NCBI GenBank assembly: GCA_024138015.1
Contig: JAMXBB010000002.1
Span: 48,937,473-49,001,472, forward strand
Source of the DNA: Lumnitzera littorea
Taxonomy: Eukaryota; Streptophyta; Magnoliopsida; Myrtales; Combretaceae
Reading direction: 5' to 3'
DNA: 64,000 nucleotides
A program made the translations under genes and the position numbers. The notes below the pieces were generated by a model. It did no database searches and was not told where the DNA came from. It saw only the letters and a list, made by a program, of their open reading frames with translations. Below, piece by piece: positions 11,546 to 21,530 of this stretch (the stretch's first letter is position 1; every line of letters starts with the position of its first letter).

Positions 11546-13304
11546 TGGTAGCAAATTACGCATCAATTATAAACTATCCAATGCTTCAGTAATAAAAGAT
11601 AATGCTTCATATAAAACTTTTTTCATACTTGTGAAAAGTTTGAATAAAAATGTCATTTTAGGAACTCTTTTCATAAACCAAATCCAACAATTCTTTATTA
11701 ATAAAGATGGAATTGAAATACAATATTTCAAAAAGAAAATTGTATTCAATTTTATCATAAAACCACAAACCAAATACATAAATGAATTAAAAGATAATTC
11801 AATTTCTAAACTAAATTGTTTAATTCAATATAAAGAAAATCATTTAATGTATTTAAAAAATGATCTTAAGTTTAAAAGAATTAAAACTCAGCTCAATGAT
11901 GAAAATTTAAAAGCAAAAATTTCTAATCTAGAATCAAAAATAAAAAATTCAATTTGTTCCATACCCCCAAATGCATTTTAGAATCTAAAATCTCATATTG
12001 TCGATTTACTTTATGAAAATGATTTTAATGAGAAAAATACTTCAACTAAAGCAAGACCTTCACAAATGAATAACGAAGTTCTAAATCATTACAAAAATGA
12101 AATAAATTATTTGTTTAATAAAAAATTGATTCAAAATAGTAAATCTCCATAGAGTTTTGTTTTTTATGTCAATAAAAATGTAGAAATAGAAAGAGGTATT
12201 CCTAAATTAGTGATTAACTATAAGCCTCTTAATAGTGCTCTAAAATAGATTAGGTATCCAATACCTAATAAAAGAGATTTACTCAATAAGTTACATAATG
12301 CTAAAATATTTTCAAAATTCAATATGAAATCTAGATTTTGGCAAATTCAAATTAAGGATAGCGATAGGTATAAAACTGCCTTCACAATTCCTTTTGAAAT
12401 GTAATGCTATTTGGGTTAAAAAATGCTCCCTCTGAATTTTAGAGGATAACGAATGAAATTTTTAATGACTTTGCAAATTTCATAATTGTTTATATGAATG
12501 GTATTCTAATATTTTAATCTAATATAGGTCAACATTTTAAACATATATAAATTTTCATTAATATAGTTAAGAAAAATAGCTTAATTGTTTCATCTTCTAA
12601 GATTAGTCTTGTCTAGACTAGGATTAGATTTCTAGGCTTCAATATCTACAATAGAATAATAATTTCCATCCAAAGATTAATTGAATTTGCAACCAAATTT
12701 CCTAATGAAATTAAGGATAAAAACCAACTCTAAAGATTTCTAGGAAGTTTAAATTATGTTGTAGATTTCTTTCCTAATCTCAATATTATTTGCAAAACAC
12801 TATACCAAAGGTTAAAAAAGAATCTACCCCAATGATCAAATGACCATACAAATGCTGTCAAATTAATAAAACAGAAAATCAAGGAAATTCCTTATCTACA
12901 CATTGCCGATCCTCTTTTGCTAAAAATAGTAGAAACTAATACTTTTGATTTAGGATTTGGAGGAATACTAAAACAGAAACAAAATAATAAAGAATATGTT
13001 ATTTAATTTGTGTCAAAAAAATTAGAATGAATGTCAACGCAATTATTCTACAATCAAAAAGGAAATTTTAACAATTGTTTTAATAATTTCCAAATTTTAA
13101 GGAGCCTGGTTAAATAAAAAATTTCTTTTTCTAATAGATTGCAAAGCTGCCAAAGATGTTTTAATAAAAGATGTTTAAAACATTGCATCTAAACAAATTT
13201 TTACCCGATGGCAGTTAATTCTTTCTATATTTGATTTCGAAATAAAGCATATTAATGGATCTTCTAATTCTTTTTTTGATTTTCTTTCTCGTAAATTTTT
13301 GTAG
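11546..13304 (+). pseudogene. caulimovirid protease remnant, reverse transcriptase and RNase H (second copy)
   Basis: The block opens inside the protease, after the missing DTG motif, and keeps ILGTLFI near 11660. RT begins near 12075. It has VINYKPLN at about 12210, the FSKFNMKS-x-FWQIQIK block, a small deletion near 12400 that shifts the frame, and the active-site strand at 12475-12510, where YMNG replaces the usual YIDD. RNase H follows (about 12890-13290), with ETNTF where the Asp should be. Stops are frequent, many at positions where Trp or Gln is conserved. Both polymerase and nuclease catalytic residues are lost. RNase H ends at a TAG just before ORF2. Confidence 0.85.
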
Positions 13305-13308
13305 GGAG

Positions 13309-14712
13309 ATGCCTCCCAAAAAAGAAAAGGATAAAGGAAAAGAAAAAGCTTCTTCATCCTCTAACAAAGGGTTGACCAATATCAAATCCTAGTTAGATGT
13401 TTGTAAATTATCTAACAACCTATTAACAATCAAAGAAGAATTCTCTTCTAAGACCTCAAGACCAATATCTTCAAATAATCAATCCTTTTTCAATACTCAA
13501 ACACAATCCAATGAAAATTTATCCTAATTAGCCAATATGGCAATCACTCCAGAATTGCTAAAAGCAATTTCAATAGCCTTACAAACAACAAAAGAACCCC
13601 CAATGCTGCTTGGAATTTCTCAACAAATAGAAACTTAAAGGAAAAATCAGAATATTCAAATTATTGAAATAGTTTCTTCAATACCTTCTACAATAACACC
13701 TACAAATCAAAGCTCTAAATTTTTCCCAAAGCCTATTTCTAGATATGTTTTCTTTATTGAATAAAACCTATTTGAAAATGACTCTTTTGAATTTATAAGA
13801 AAAATTTTTAGAAAAGATTTTTATTATGTCCCATATAATATTTACAAACCAATCTAGTTTTATGAAAAAATTTTAATTGAAACTGGATCAATAACTTTCA
13901 AATATTTTGAAAAAGAATGAATGATAAGTTATTCTACAGTTAGAATTCGACAAGTTTTTAGTTTAAAAGAATGGTGAACTCTTCCAACAACCTCAATAAA
14001 ACTTAATATAGAACATTTTTCACCTTAGCTCAGCTATCGAGCTAGTTATAATTATTTTGATTATAAACAGACTTGGTAGAATGTTTTCTATCAAATGAAT
14101 CCAAAAAGATCACATACTTGGCTAATATATTTTGATAATTGTTCTTTTGAAAATCTTCTCAATTAGTTTGCTCACTGGTGGGAACAATTTGAAGCAGTTC
14201 TTGAGATTGTTTATGAAAATATCAGAAATGGTTCTAATACTGTCATGAAAAAATATAATCCAACACCACATGAGAGAAATTTCCAGAAGGAAATGCTATA
14301 TTTTATACATATTAGTATATCTTAAGTTATGGCATAGTAGTTCGATTACAAACCTGATCAAATTTCAAATATAACCAATTTGGTCAAAATATATAAGGTT
14401 AAATGGTGGGATAATTTTAAAATGTGGAATAGGATTTAAGAAGATTCAATCCTAAAATGGATTGCAAATAAAACTTCTTCATCCATTATTCCAACCAATT
14501 GTCCAAATCCATTGATTTAGAATATAAGTTTTTTAATGTTCTCTTTGGTGAGTGCCGGTTCTTTAGATCAAATGAGGCAAATCCTAGAATAAGTATTGGC
14601 CACTATCAATGAATTGACCCAAGTATCAAGCGTGGATTCAGAGTCAGGATCTCATTACAGCGGGAATTCAAATGAAGATGACTACTACGGAATAGATTTA
14701 GGTGATCTTTGA
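13309..14712 (+). pseudogene. caulimovirid ORF2, downstream of RNase H (function unknown)
   Basis: This ORF opens with MPPKKEKDKGKEK, overlaps the RNase H end, and keeps one frame to a TGA at 14710-14712 despite many stops. A basic Ser/Thr-rich N terminus is followed by a folded-looking core (about 13730-14420) with FFIE, FYEKILIE-x-GSI and Trp-rich blocks (HWWEQF, KWWDNF). The tail is acidic and ends YYGIDLGDL. Florendovirus-type caulimovirids are known to carry a second ORF here with no assigned role, and I do not recognise a function. The minus-strand element has the same gene at 20142-21050, with matching core and tail. Many stops fall where Trp or Gln is expected. Confidence 0.7.
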
Positions 14713-14732
14713 ACAATAAATATAATTTTCAT

Positions 14733-14976
14733 ACTATAAAACACAATAGGAATATAGTATTTGTACACATGTACCACAGTGCACAATACCATCATCAATG
14801 ATGTAAAATATCATCATTTGACATATTACTGTTTAGTACAGTAAAATGTCTCGATACCTTCACTATTTCTACAATACTTTGTCGGCCACAATAACGCTGT
14901 TCACTATAGTAATTGGTTAGCTTCCTCAAATATAAAACAAACCCCTCTCATTCAGAAAGAGACAAGTCGAGAAAAC
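14733..14976 (+). promoter_or_regulatory. caulimovirid pregenomic RNA promoter
   Basis: About 200 bp between the ORF2 stop and the leader. TATAAA lies at 14931-14936. Upstream are palindromic or repeated motifs: TGTACACATGTACC near 14757 and ATGATG…CATCATTTGAC near 14795-14820. Position and layout match the full-length-transcript promoter of caulimovirids. A partial copy lies at 9815-9866. Confidence 0.65.
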
Positions 14977-15723
14977 ACCATCTCTCTCTTTCTCTCACAT
15001 TCTCTCAATCTTCCCTTCTTCTTTCATTTTCACGATCTCTTCTCTCTTCTACATTTCTTTACTCACCTTTCTTCTCTTCTTCTTATACACATACTTTCTT
15101 CCACTTTTGATTTTACTTCTACCAATCAATTCTCTTTCAATAATCAAATACTTTCTCTCCTGGAGCATAATTGTTTACTTCAATCTTGAGGTAGAATACA
15201 ATTACCTCTCAATATTCTTATATCTCTTTCAAATATTTTTAATATTTCAAATAGTTTTTTGAATATCTGTATATACTCTTGTATTTTGTATAAATTGTTT
15301 TAAATTAATAAAATTTCAGTTTATTTATCTATTTGTTTATCTCTTTTCTTATTTCTTTTATATTATATCTCATGTAGGGAATTTTCAATTAATTTAAGTA
15401 TAATTCCACAAAATCTGTCAATTTATTATTATCTACTAAACCTCATAATCGGCTGGTATTACTACCTTTGGTGGTTTCGTATTTATATTTTGCATAAAAC
15501 CTTGTTAGTCTTGGCACTACTACTTATGGTGGTTTCTTAAATATCCCGTTCATATACCTGTTTATGTCACCATTTGTTGTTGATATTTATGTATATGATT
15601 ATCTAGATAACGTAATAGAATTTCTTGAGTGGTATTGTACTTCAATAATCAATAGTAATTGGTATTAATTACTTTCACGTATATTTAGTTAATGATATAC
15701 TAATTACATGTTTTATCTTGTAG
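14977..15723 (+). promoter_or_regulatory. caulimovirid transcript leader with poly(A) signal
   Basis: A CT-rich leader (about 14977-15130) begins roughly 45 bp after the TATA box. An AATAAA signal at 15307-15312 lies about 370 bp downstream, so a terminally redundant RNA could form. Two GGTATTACTACCTTTGGTGG-like elements follow (15459-15480 and a diverged copy near 15515). I found no clear tRNA-Met primer site. A TTGTAG acceptor-like sequence ends at 15723, just before an ATG. Confidence 0.5.
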
Positions 15724-15807
15724 ATGTCTAAGCAATATGATCCCAAGAACTGGGAAGAAGAAGTAGAAGTCTTAGAATATTTGTTTAGTGCCATTGCTTG
15801 GCTATGA
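15724..15807 (+). CDS. very small viral-region ORF (27 codons), hypothetical
   Basis: It opens MSKQYDPKNWEEEVEVLEYL right after a pyrimidine-poor but splice-acceptor-like TTGTAG, and stops with TGA after 27 codons. It lies in the place where the minus-strand element has its small ORF. It is similar in being acidic and helical, but I could not align the two convincingly. It may be the first exon or N terminus of a decayed viral ORF. Confidence 0.25.
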   Translation: MSKQYDPKNWEEEVEVLEYLFSAIAWL

Positions 15808-15959
15808 CATTTTCATAAATATTTTATTTAGCTTGTTGGACGTGTATTTTTTATTTTAGACAATTAATAAATATTGTTTATATTTCATATTTCCTCTAAT
15901 ATATAAAGAATAATAAAACTTTAATTAATATCAAAGTTCTTTAGTATATTAGCCAGAAA

Positions 15960-16178
15960 TTGGGACTATCTAGAAAAAAAAGGCGAAGATTTCGCAAGCC
16001 TCCTAAAGGCGAAGATTTCACAAAGCTCCTATTGACTCAGCAAGACAACATCAAGAAAATCGTTTTACTAAGAAAATACAAACTAACTTATAAACTTATA
16101 TATTCTCCTCTTAACTTTGATACCAATAAGCATCCAGGAGGAGTTATCCTAAATGATAGTTATGAAATATATAAATGA
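15960..16178 (+). pseudogene. basic ORF fragment of the caulimovirid region (function unknown)
   Basis: An open frame of 72 residues with a strongly basic start (KKRRRFRKPP). The DNA around 15980-16020 contains a 25-bp imperfect tandem repeat (AGGCGAAGATTTC twice). The part KLIYSPLNFDTNKHPGG matches a scrap at 10075-10165, so it belongs to the virus and was moved together with other fragments. No function is recognised. No canonical ATG context was checked beyond the TTG-like opening. Confidence 0.4.
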
Positions 16179-16231
16179 ATTATAGAGATGAAAGCTAAGA
16201 AAATATTGGAGACTATTTATGAATATTTTAA

Positions 16232-16387
16232 TTAGTTTCTTTTAAAATATATATTAGCTAGATAAAATCTTTCTTCAAGTAGAAAATAGACCCAAATTAT
16301 ATAGAACAAAAATTCTACAGCGTCTTCTAAATATTTATTATATTCAATCAAATTATCACCATTATTATCTTTAGTTTTTTGAGACAT
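16232..16387 (-). CDS. conserved 51-residue helical ORF of the caulimovirid cluster
   Basis: A complete small ORF on the minus strand, ATG at 16387-16385 and TAA at 16234-16232. It was too short to be picked up by length. The N terminus is polar (MSQKTKDNNGDN), followed by an amphipathic or hydrophobic stretch with EFLFYIIWVYFLLEE and a basic end FKRN. A clear homologue lies at 19239-19081 on the same strand, aligning over its whole length and stop. Two copies with matching boundaries argue for a real gene. The hydrophobic run of about 12 residues could be a membrane-associating helix. No function is recognised. Confidence 0.55.
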   Translation of the reverse strand: MSQKTKDNNGDNLIEYNKYLEDAVEFLFYIIWVYFLLEERFYLANIYFKRN

Positions 16388-16805
16388 ATAGATATATATA
16401 TATATTTATTTTATTATATTAATTTAAATAAGTAATTATAAGTATGTATGTACTTATATTCTTATGTATATATATATACATATATATATACATATGTATT
16501 CTTAATTGTTTATATATACTTAGCACATTTAGTATGTTTACTTGTATATATATATGTATGTATATTTATACTATACTATTATCATACGTATATCTATACA
16601 TATAAGTATATGTATTTATACTTAGTATTATACATACTTTTATATGCATAATATATATGTTTTCTTAATATATTTTTAAGTGATTTTGATATATTACATA
16701 TATACATATCTATGTATACTTTCTATTTTTATATATATATGTATAAATACTTAGTATTTCTTATATGTTTATTTATGTACATATTCTAATATGCATTTAT
16801 AGGGG
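16388..16805. repeat. TA/TATG-rich low-complexity stretch
   Basis: Long runs of TATA, TATATG and ATACATA. No gene. It ends at the N and a short G-rich stretch, so its right border is uncertain. Confidence 0.8.
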
Positions 16806-16806
16806 N
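16806..16806. other. undetermined base (N), probable assembly join
   Basis: A single N within AGGGG-N-GGAAAGGGGG, exactly where TA-rich low-complexity DNA meets unrelated GC-richer repeat. This suggests a closed gap rather than one uncalled base. Confidence 0.7.
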
Positions 16807-17115
16807 GGAAAGGGGGCTTTATCTAGCCCTTGAGCAAGTGTTCATAAGAGAAAGAGTAACTTCAAGTAGTGCATGCATGCCCAGGGGTCAAGAATACTTG
16901 TGCAACTTAAGCACGCCCGAGTAAATGGCTAGGTCATTGGAGATTTGGTGATCAGGAAGCGAACTTCTAAGGTGCTTGACAGTAGATAAAGTGTTCGGGG
17001 GCTACTGAACGCTCAGGTGAGGTATGATGTTTGGTCGGTTGATTGTTATCAAGCCTACTAGAGGCTTCGCTCAAAATGGGCCTCGAACTGGCCCAAAATA
17101 CCATGTTAACAATAT
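16807..17115. repeat. dispersed repeat, family A (3' portion)
   Basis: A GC-richer island ending with CTGGCCCAAAATACC, resembling the end of the 61335-61970 copy (GTCCAAAATAGCCCATTAG). No coding frame is present. Its left end is cut by the N at 16806. Confidence 0.4.
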
Positions 17116-18112
17116 TATATTGCACTTTTCCTTATCCTTATCGGCCTTATTATTATTTTAACTATATTAAAAGACATAAGAATAAAGAACTTTAGAATAA
17201 TTTCAAGTATAAATGGTGCAACTATATGATGAAGTTAGTAAAAAAAAAATGACTCAAGCTCCCTATATCTCCTTACTCTAGTTGAATGTGTTATGGTTAA
17301 TTCAATTTGCTAAAATTTATTAGCTATAAGATATACTTTATAAAGAAATAACTAAAGAATATATGAAATGACATTTTTTTTTATTTTCTTTGTTGAAAGA
17401 TAAATGGATAAAATAAAATGTCAAAATTCTTTTTTTTTTTTTTTTGCCTATGGAAGATTTATTTTATGAAAATCAATCAACGTACTCTTTACAAAGAGTT
17501 GACATATGGTGATAGTAATTAATATCGTTTTAAGGTACTTAATTTTCTAAACCTGTCTTACTAATTTCATTTGCATTTAATAAATTATTTTCCATTCATT
17601 TTTTTTCTTACCTTTTATGTATCTCATCTTATATTTAATTATAGAACGTGTGATACTTTTGCCATCATCCATATCTTTCTTGTTATCATTTTCAATTAGA
17701 AGACACTAGTAAACCACCAATCTCTAGCGCATGTGCTAAAAATATAGTTACGTGAAACTTCTTGTATTTTTGCAATCAAATTGTAAATTGCAACATTAAT
17801 TTTTTTATAATTTTTTGGAAATTTTCAATCATATAAAAATAGTTGATCGTAATAAACTAAGACCTAAAAATCTTAAAATTATATATAAATCCTAAAACTT
17901 TTTATAATTTTTTAAATATTAGCATGAATTTATTATTTTTTAGTAATTAATGCATATGGTACATCACATGAAAAGCGCTTTAAAATGAAAAAATTAAAAT
18001 ATTGCCAATCAACATCAAATTTTCAAATTTTGATATGAATTAATATTATTGGATATTGAAACTAATTATTGATAATATAAGTTAAAAGAAGAAACACCCT
18101 TATTGCATACAG
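17116..18112. other. AT-rich DNA, no gene seen
   Basis: Poly-A and poly-T tracts and scattered similarity to 2500-3290 and 5970-6080. Nothing coding was recognised. Confidence 0.6.
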
Positions 18113-18695
18113 TAGGCATTTATTAATTATAATTGATATTTGAAACATATTATTATTATTATTATTATTATTGGCAAATAGGTAATTTATTAAAGGTAAT
18201 TGATATCAATTAGAATTAAAAAATATTATTGATGGCAAATAGGTTATTAATAAGAATTGAGTTTAATATTAATTTAATCATATTATTAATAGCAAATGCA
18301 ATAATTTGTAAGTGGATTTAGTCATTTGTTGATGGTAAATGATACCACTAACAATTGAAACATATTATCGGTATAAGATGTAATGACATTATCAATTCAT
18401 GATTTAAATTTTGAATTTAGATGGGAATTGACATTTAACCGCATTTAATTGATTATCATTAAGGATAATAAAAAATACTATATGTAAAGGTGACGATTGA
18501 TATGAAGCAAGTTTGTATTTATATAAATATATCAATTAGTTCATGTTAATGAATATTTTGATTTGAATCGATACAATTGGAAATGGCAAATGCTTTTTAC
18601 TTTTGTTGTAACAAATGATACTACATTATACTATATCTAATTTATTAACATATTAAGCATAAGCAAATATAGTATATATAGAAGTAGGCTTTTGT
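18113..18695. repeat. virus-adjacent repeat B, copy 1
   Basis: A direct repeat of 27092-27544 plus 30157-30232. It has an ATT triplet microsatellite at about 18146-18175 and several internal near-repeats of GGCAAATAGG and ATTGATGG. Copy 2 is split by a solo LTR, so copy 1 shows the intact structure. It sits beyond the leader and small ORF of the minus-strand caulimovirid. No protein is recognisable. Confidence 0.75.
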
Positions 18696-19080
18696 AGGAT
18701 CTTGATATTTTAAACATAAGATTTTAACGATTATTTTGATGGTTATAGTGCTTTTGTCTTTCTATGATGTTTTGATTTTATCTATATTGATTATGTCTTT
18801 GATTTAATCATCTAAGACAACTTCTTAAAGATACATGATGATTATTATTTAATTCATTTAAATGTTATCTAAAAGCATTTATCAATAATGAATAAAATCT
18901 ATCTCTTACTATAATTCCTTTGATGAACTCATTTTCTTCACTTTTTTCTTTAATTAGATTATTGAGACTATTAATATTTCAACGTTGTTCATTTTCTAAA
19001 TAAAGAACATATCTAAGAACAAACTTTATATTTTTCTAAGGCTAAATCTTTTAAACAATCTCTAAGTCTATTCATTTTGA
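18696..19080. other. AT-rich stretch beyond the viral small ORF
   Basis: No clear gene. Minus-strand translation gives short Lys/Glu-rich helical pieces that may be the decayed continuation of viral leader-region ORFs, but nothing can be aligned with confidence. Confidence 0.4.
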
Positions 19081-19239
19081 TTAATTTTTCTTAAAATAAA
19101 TATCATACAAGTAAAAACTTTTCTCTAAAATATTATATGCCCAAATTATATAATCTAAAAATTTTATCTTATTTTCTAAATAACATAAAAATTCTATAAG
19201 ATCATTTCTATTATTATCTTTGACCTTTTAAGATATCAT
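19081..19239 (-). pseudogene. second copy of the conserved small helical ORF, with a stop at codon 4
   Basis: Homologous along its length to the ORF at 16387-16232: shared KDNN…DLIE, a YLE block, a YIIW hydrophobic core, a YFK end and the same stop position. Codon 4 is TAA where the other copy has a Gln codon, consistent with a C-to-T change. It lies downstream of the promoter of the minus-strand caulimovirid, in its leader region, and so probably belongs to that virus. No function is recognised. Confidence 0.55.
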
Positions 19240-19693
19240 TAATAACAAACTCTTGATATTTTTTTACGATAATATTTTATTATAAGTTTATAAGTATTTT
19301 TTACCCTTTGCTTTTGAGAAATTAATCTTTGTTGTAATTCTAAACAATCTTCATATAATTTGATAAGTAGATTATTTATAGTTCCTTGTAAATATTTAAT
19401 TTCAAATTGTAATGTTATTACTTTGTTTGTATTTCATTTTATTTGTTTCTTACAATGTTTTATGAAATTTTTGAAATTATACATGATAAGATTGAAACAA
19501 ATGAAACAAATAGAACAAATAAAGATAAGCAAAATAGATAAAACTTGTAATATTATTTGAGAGAATCATTTTATATAAGGAAGGATGATAAGATAAGTTA
19601 CACTGGAGGCTAAACACACTAGGAAAACATTTGGAAATATGTTAGAGGATTTTGGGGATTTTTGATCAATGCCTTCCCTTTACTCTTGTTACC
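19240..19693 (-). promoter_or_regulatory. leader region of the minus-strand caulimovirid
   Basis: Sequence between the TATA box (19702) and the small ORF. On the minus strand it carries a Leu/Gln-rich helical reading (about 19420-19280) and no intact gene. Assigned as transcript leader by position only. Confidence 0.4.
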
Positions 19694-20141
19694 TTATTTA
19701 TACAAGAGTTGTAAATGCTTGTTGGAATAAGCACTTACGTTTTTCTATTTACATTATTATACTAAAAATCTTAACGAATGCGATTGTTTGCCCTTTAGTA
19801 ATTGGTTGTTAAAACTTTTACTAAAAGATAGATAATAATGGATGAATAGTTGATAACTTTTATCAAAAGTGAACAGTGATTTCTTTTGGTTGTTTTTTGA
19901 ATTGTCAAAAAGATGTACCGTTGATGAGTAGTTTGTTTGCCGTAATGAGGAATCTTGAATATTTGATGTTGAACATGCCTTCTATTGTGTTTGACTTGAA
20001 ACTGAGTAGTCATTATGGCCATTTATTGAGAATATATCGTCTTTTTAAACAGGATTTCCTATTTCTAATATTAAACAAGTATGTTTTGATTGAACAAAAC
20101 ACTCTTCTCCTTACATTTTGAACAAAATCAATATTGAACAT
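19694..20141 (-). promoter_or_regulatory. promoter of the minus-strand caulimovirid
   Basis: Reads TATAAATAA at 19702-19694 on the minus strand, about 440 bp after the ORF2 stop. The order ORF2-promoter-leader is the same as at 14712-15000. No sequence identity to the plus-strand promoter was obvious, so the two viruses may differ in type. Confidence 0.5.
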
Positions 20142-21050
20142 TTAATTATATTGAGAAAGATTAATTCCATAACAATTATTCTCATTTTGATTTGGATCAT
20201 TACTATTGGAACTATTTTCCTCTGATAATCTTGAAGCAATTTCAAATATATATATATATATTTATTTATTTATTTAGAGGGATTTGAAGTCTTTACTAAA
20301 TCAACTAAAATTTGGTTTTTTTTTTCTTTTAAAAATTTATTATCATTAATAACACCTCCTTTGCTTTGATCAAAGAATGACTGAACAGTCCTAGCGTTTG
20401 CCATAAATGTATTAAATTTTTTCTACCATTTAACTTTGTACACTATTGAAACATATGTTTGACCATATTTGTCTTCTTTAATAACATAAGTCTGTGTTGT
20501 TATTCAATCTAAATTGAATCTTGCTGCAAATTTTAAAAACTTAAATAAATTGAGTTGATCACCATTCTTGTAATATAATTGAAACCTTTGATGTATTTTG
20601 ATTGGAAAAATATTTTCTACTGGACTTTTTGTTCGTCTTGCTGGAACAATTTTATACTATCGGTGTCAACTAGAACAAATTCATAAAATTTTCTATTTTT
20701 CTTTGGATGAATTGGTTGAATATGAAAGTCTTTTGAAAAGTATTTTTAAACAATTTCATAAGGAGTTTTTTCATAGAATCCTTTTGATATTTTTGGTTTT
20801 ATTAGAAATAATATTTGACATTTTTATTCTGAAAGTAGTCTTTAGTTTGAACATGAACTAGTTTAGCTTAATAAGTAGGGTTGGAACTTGAAACAGTTTT
20901 GAATAGGAAAATCAACGAAGGAGGATGATGAGAACATAACTACTTTAGCATTAATATTTAAAACAGATGGTCTTTAACTATGATTTGATGGAGTTAGAGG
21001 TGATAATTTAACAGCATAATCAGCTTTTGTTTTTTATTTCAAAATCTTTA
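20142..21050 (-). pseudogene. caulimovirid ORF2, minus-strand copy
   Basis: Follows RNase H. The core is readable with frameshifts: KKNRKFYEFVLVDTDSIKL near 20720-20650, a VKWW-type Trp motif near 20420 (one Trp codon now a stop), and a C-terminal tail CYGINLSQYN ending at TAA 20144-20142. Core and tail both match the plus-strand ORF2 (FYEKILIE-x-GSI, KWWDNF, YYGIDLGDL). At about 0.9 kb it is shorter than the 1.4 kb plus copy, because the basic N-terminal part is not recognisable. Function unknown. Confidence 0.65.
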
Positions 21051-21530
21051 ACTTGAAGGAATTCTCTAAATAAAAAATCTGGAAGTGAATTGGATTCTTC
21101 TTTAATAAATTCTATATCAAAATTAAAAGCAGATAAAATAGTTTGGCATTATGCAAAAATTTGCTTTTAAACCAAATTTTTAACATATTTGTGTAATTTT
21201 TTTTTTTTTAGATTTGCAATTCACTCTTATTAAAAAGTTTTTTCCAAAAAGATCATCTTGAAATTTAGAAACACAAATAACAATTGATAAAACTTCCTTT
21301 TTGACTATTGAATAATTGATTTTAGCATTTTACCATATTCCTAAATAATATTTTATTATTTGTTCTTGATTATTGATTAATTGTTTTAATATTCTACCAT
21401 ATCCTATATCTGAAGCATCGGTTTCTATTATTAATTTTGAATCTGGATTAATAATACCTAGACAAAGTAAATGTTTCACTTCCCTTTTAATTTCTCGAAC
21501 AATGTTAGTCATTTCTTCATTCTATGAAAA
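21051..21530 (-). pseudogene. caulimovirid RNase H domain, minus-strand copy
   Basis: Open piece 21512-21330 with IIETDASDIGYG, which keeps the catalytic Asp. Further pieces lead to the end motif SNSLPDFLFREFL near 21060. The domain removes RNA from the RNA:DNA hybrid in reverse transcription. Stops and indels interrupt it. Confidence 0.85.

Noticed and set aside
11567..11779. Minus-strand ORF across the protease remnant
   Set aside because: Shadow of the viral plus-strand frame.
16448..16651. 67-codon Tyr/Ile-rich ORF
   Set aside because: Produced by TATA/TATG low-complexity DNA.
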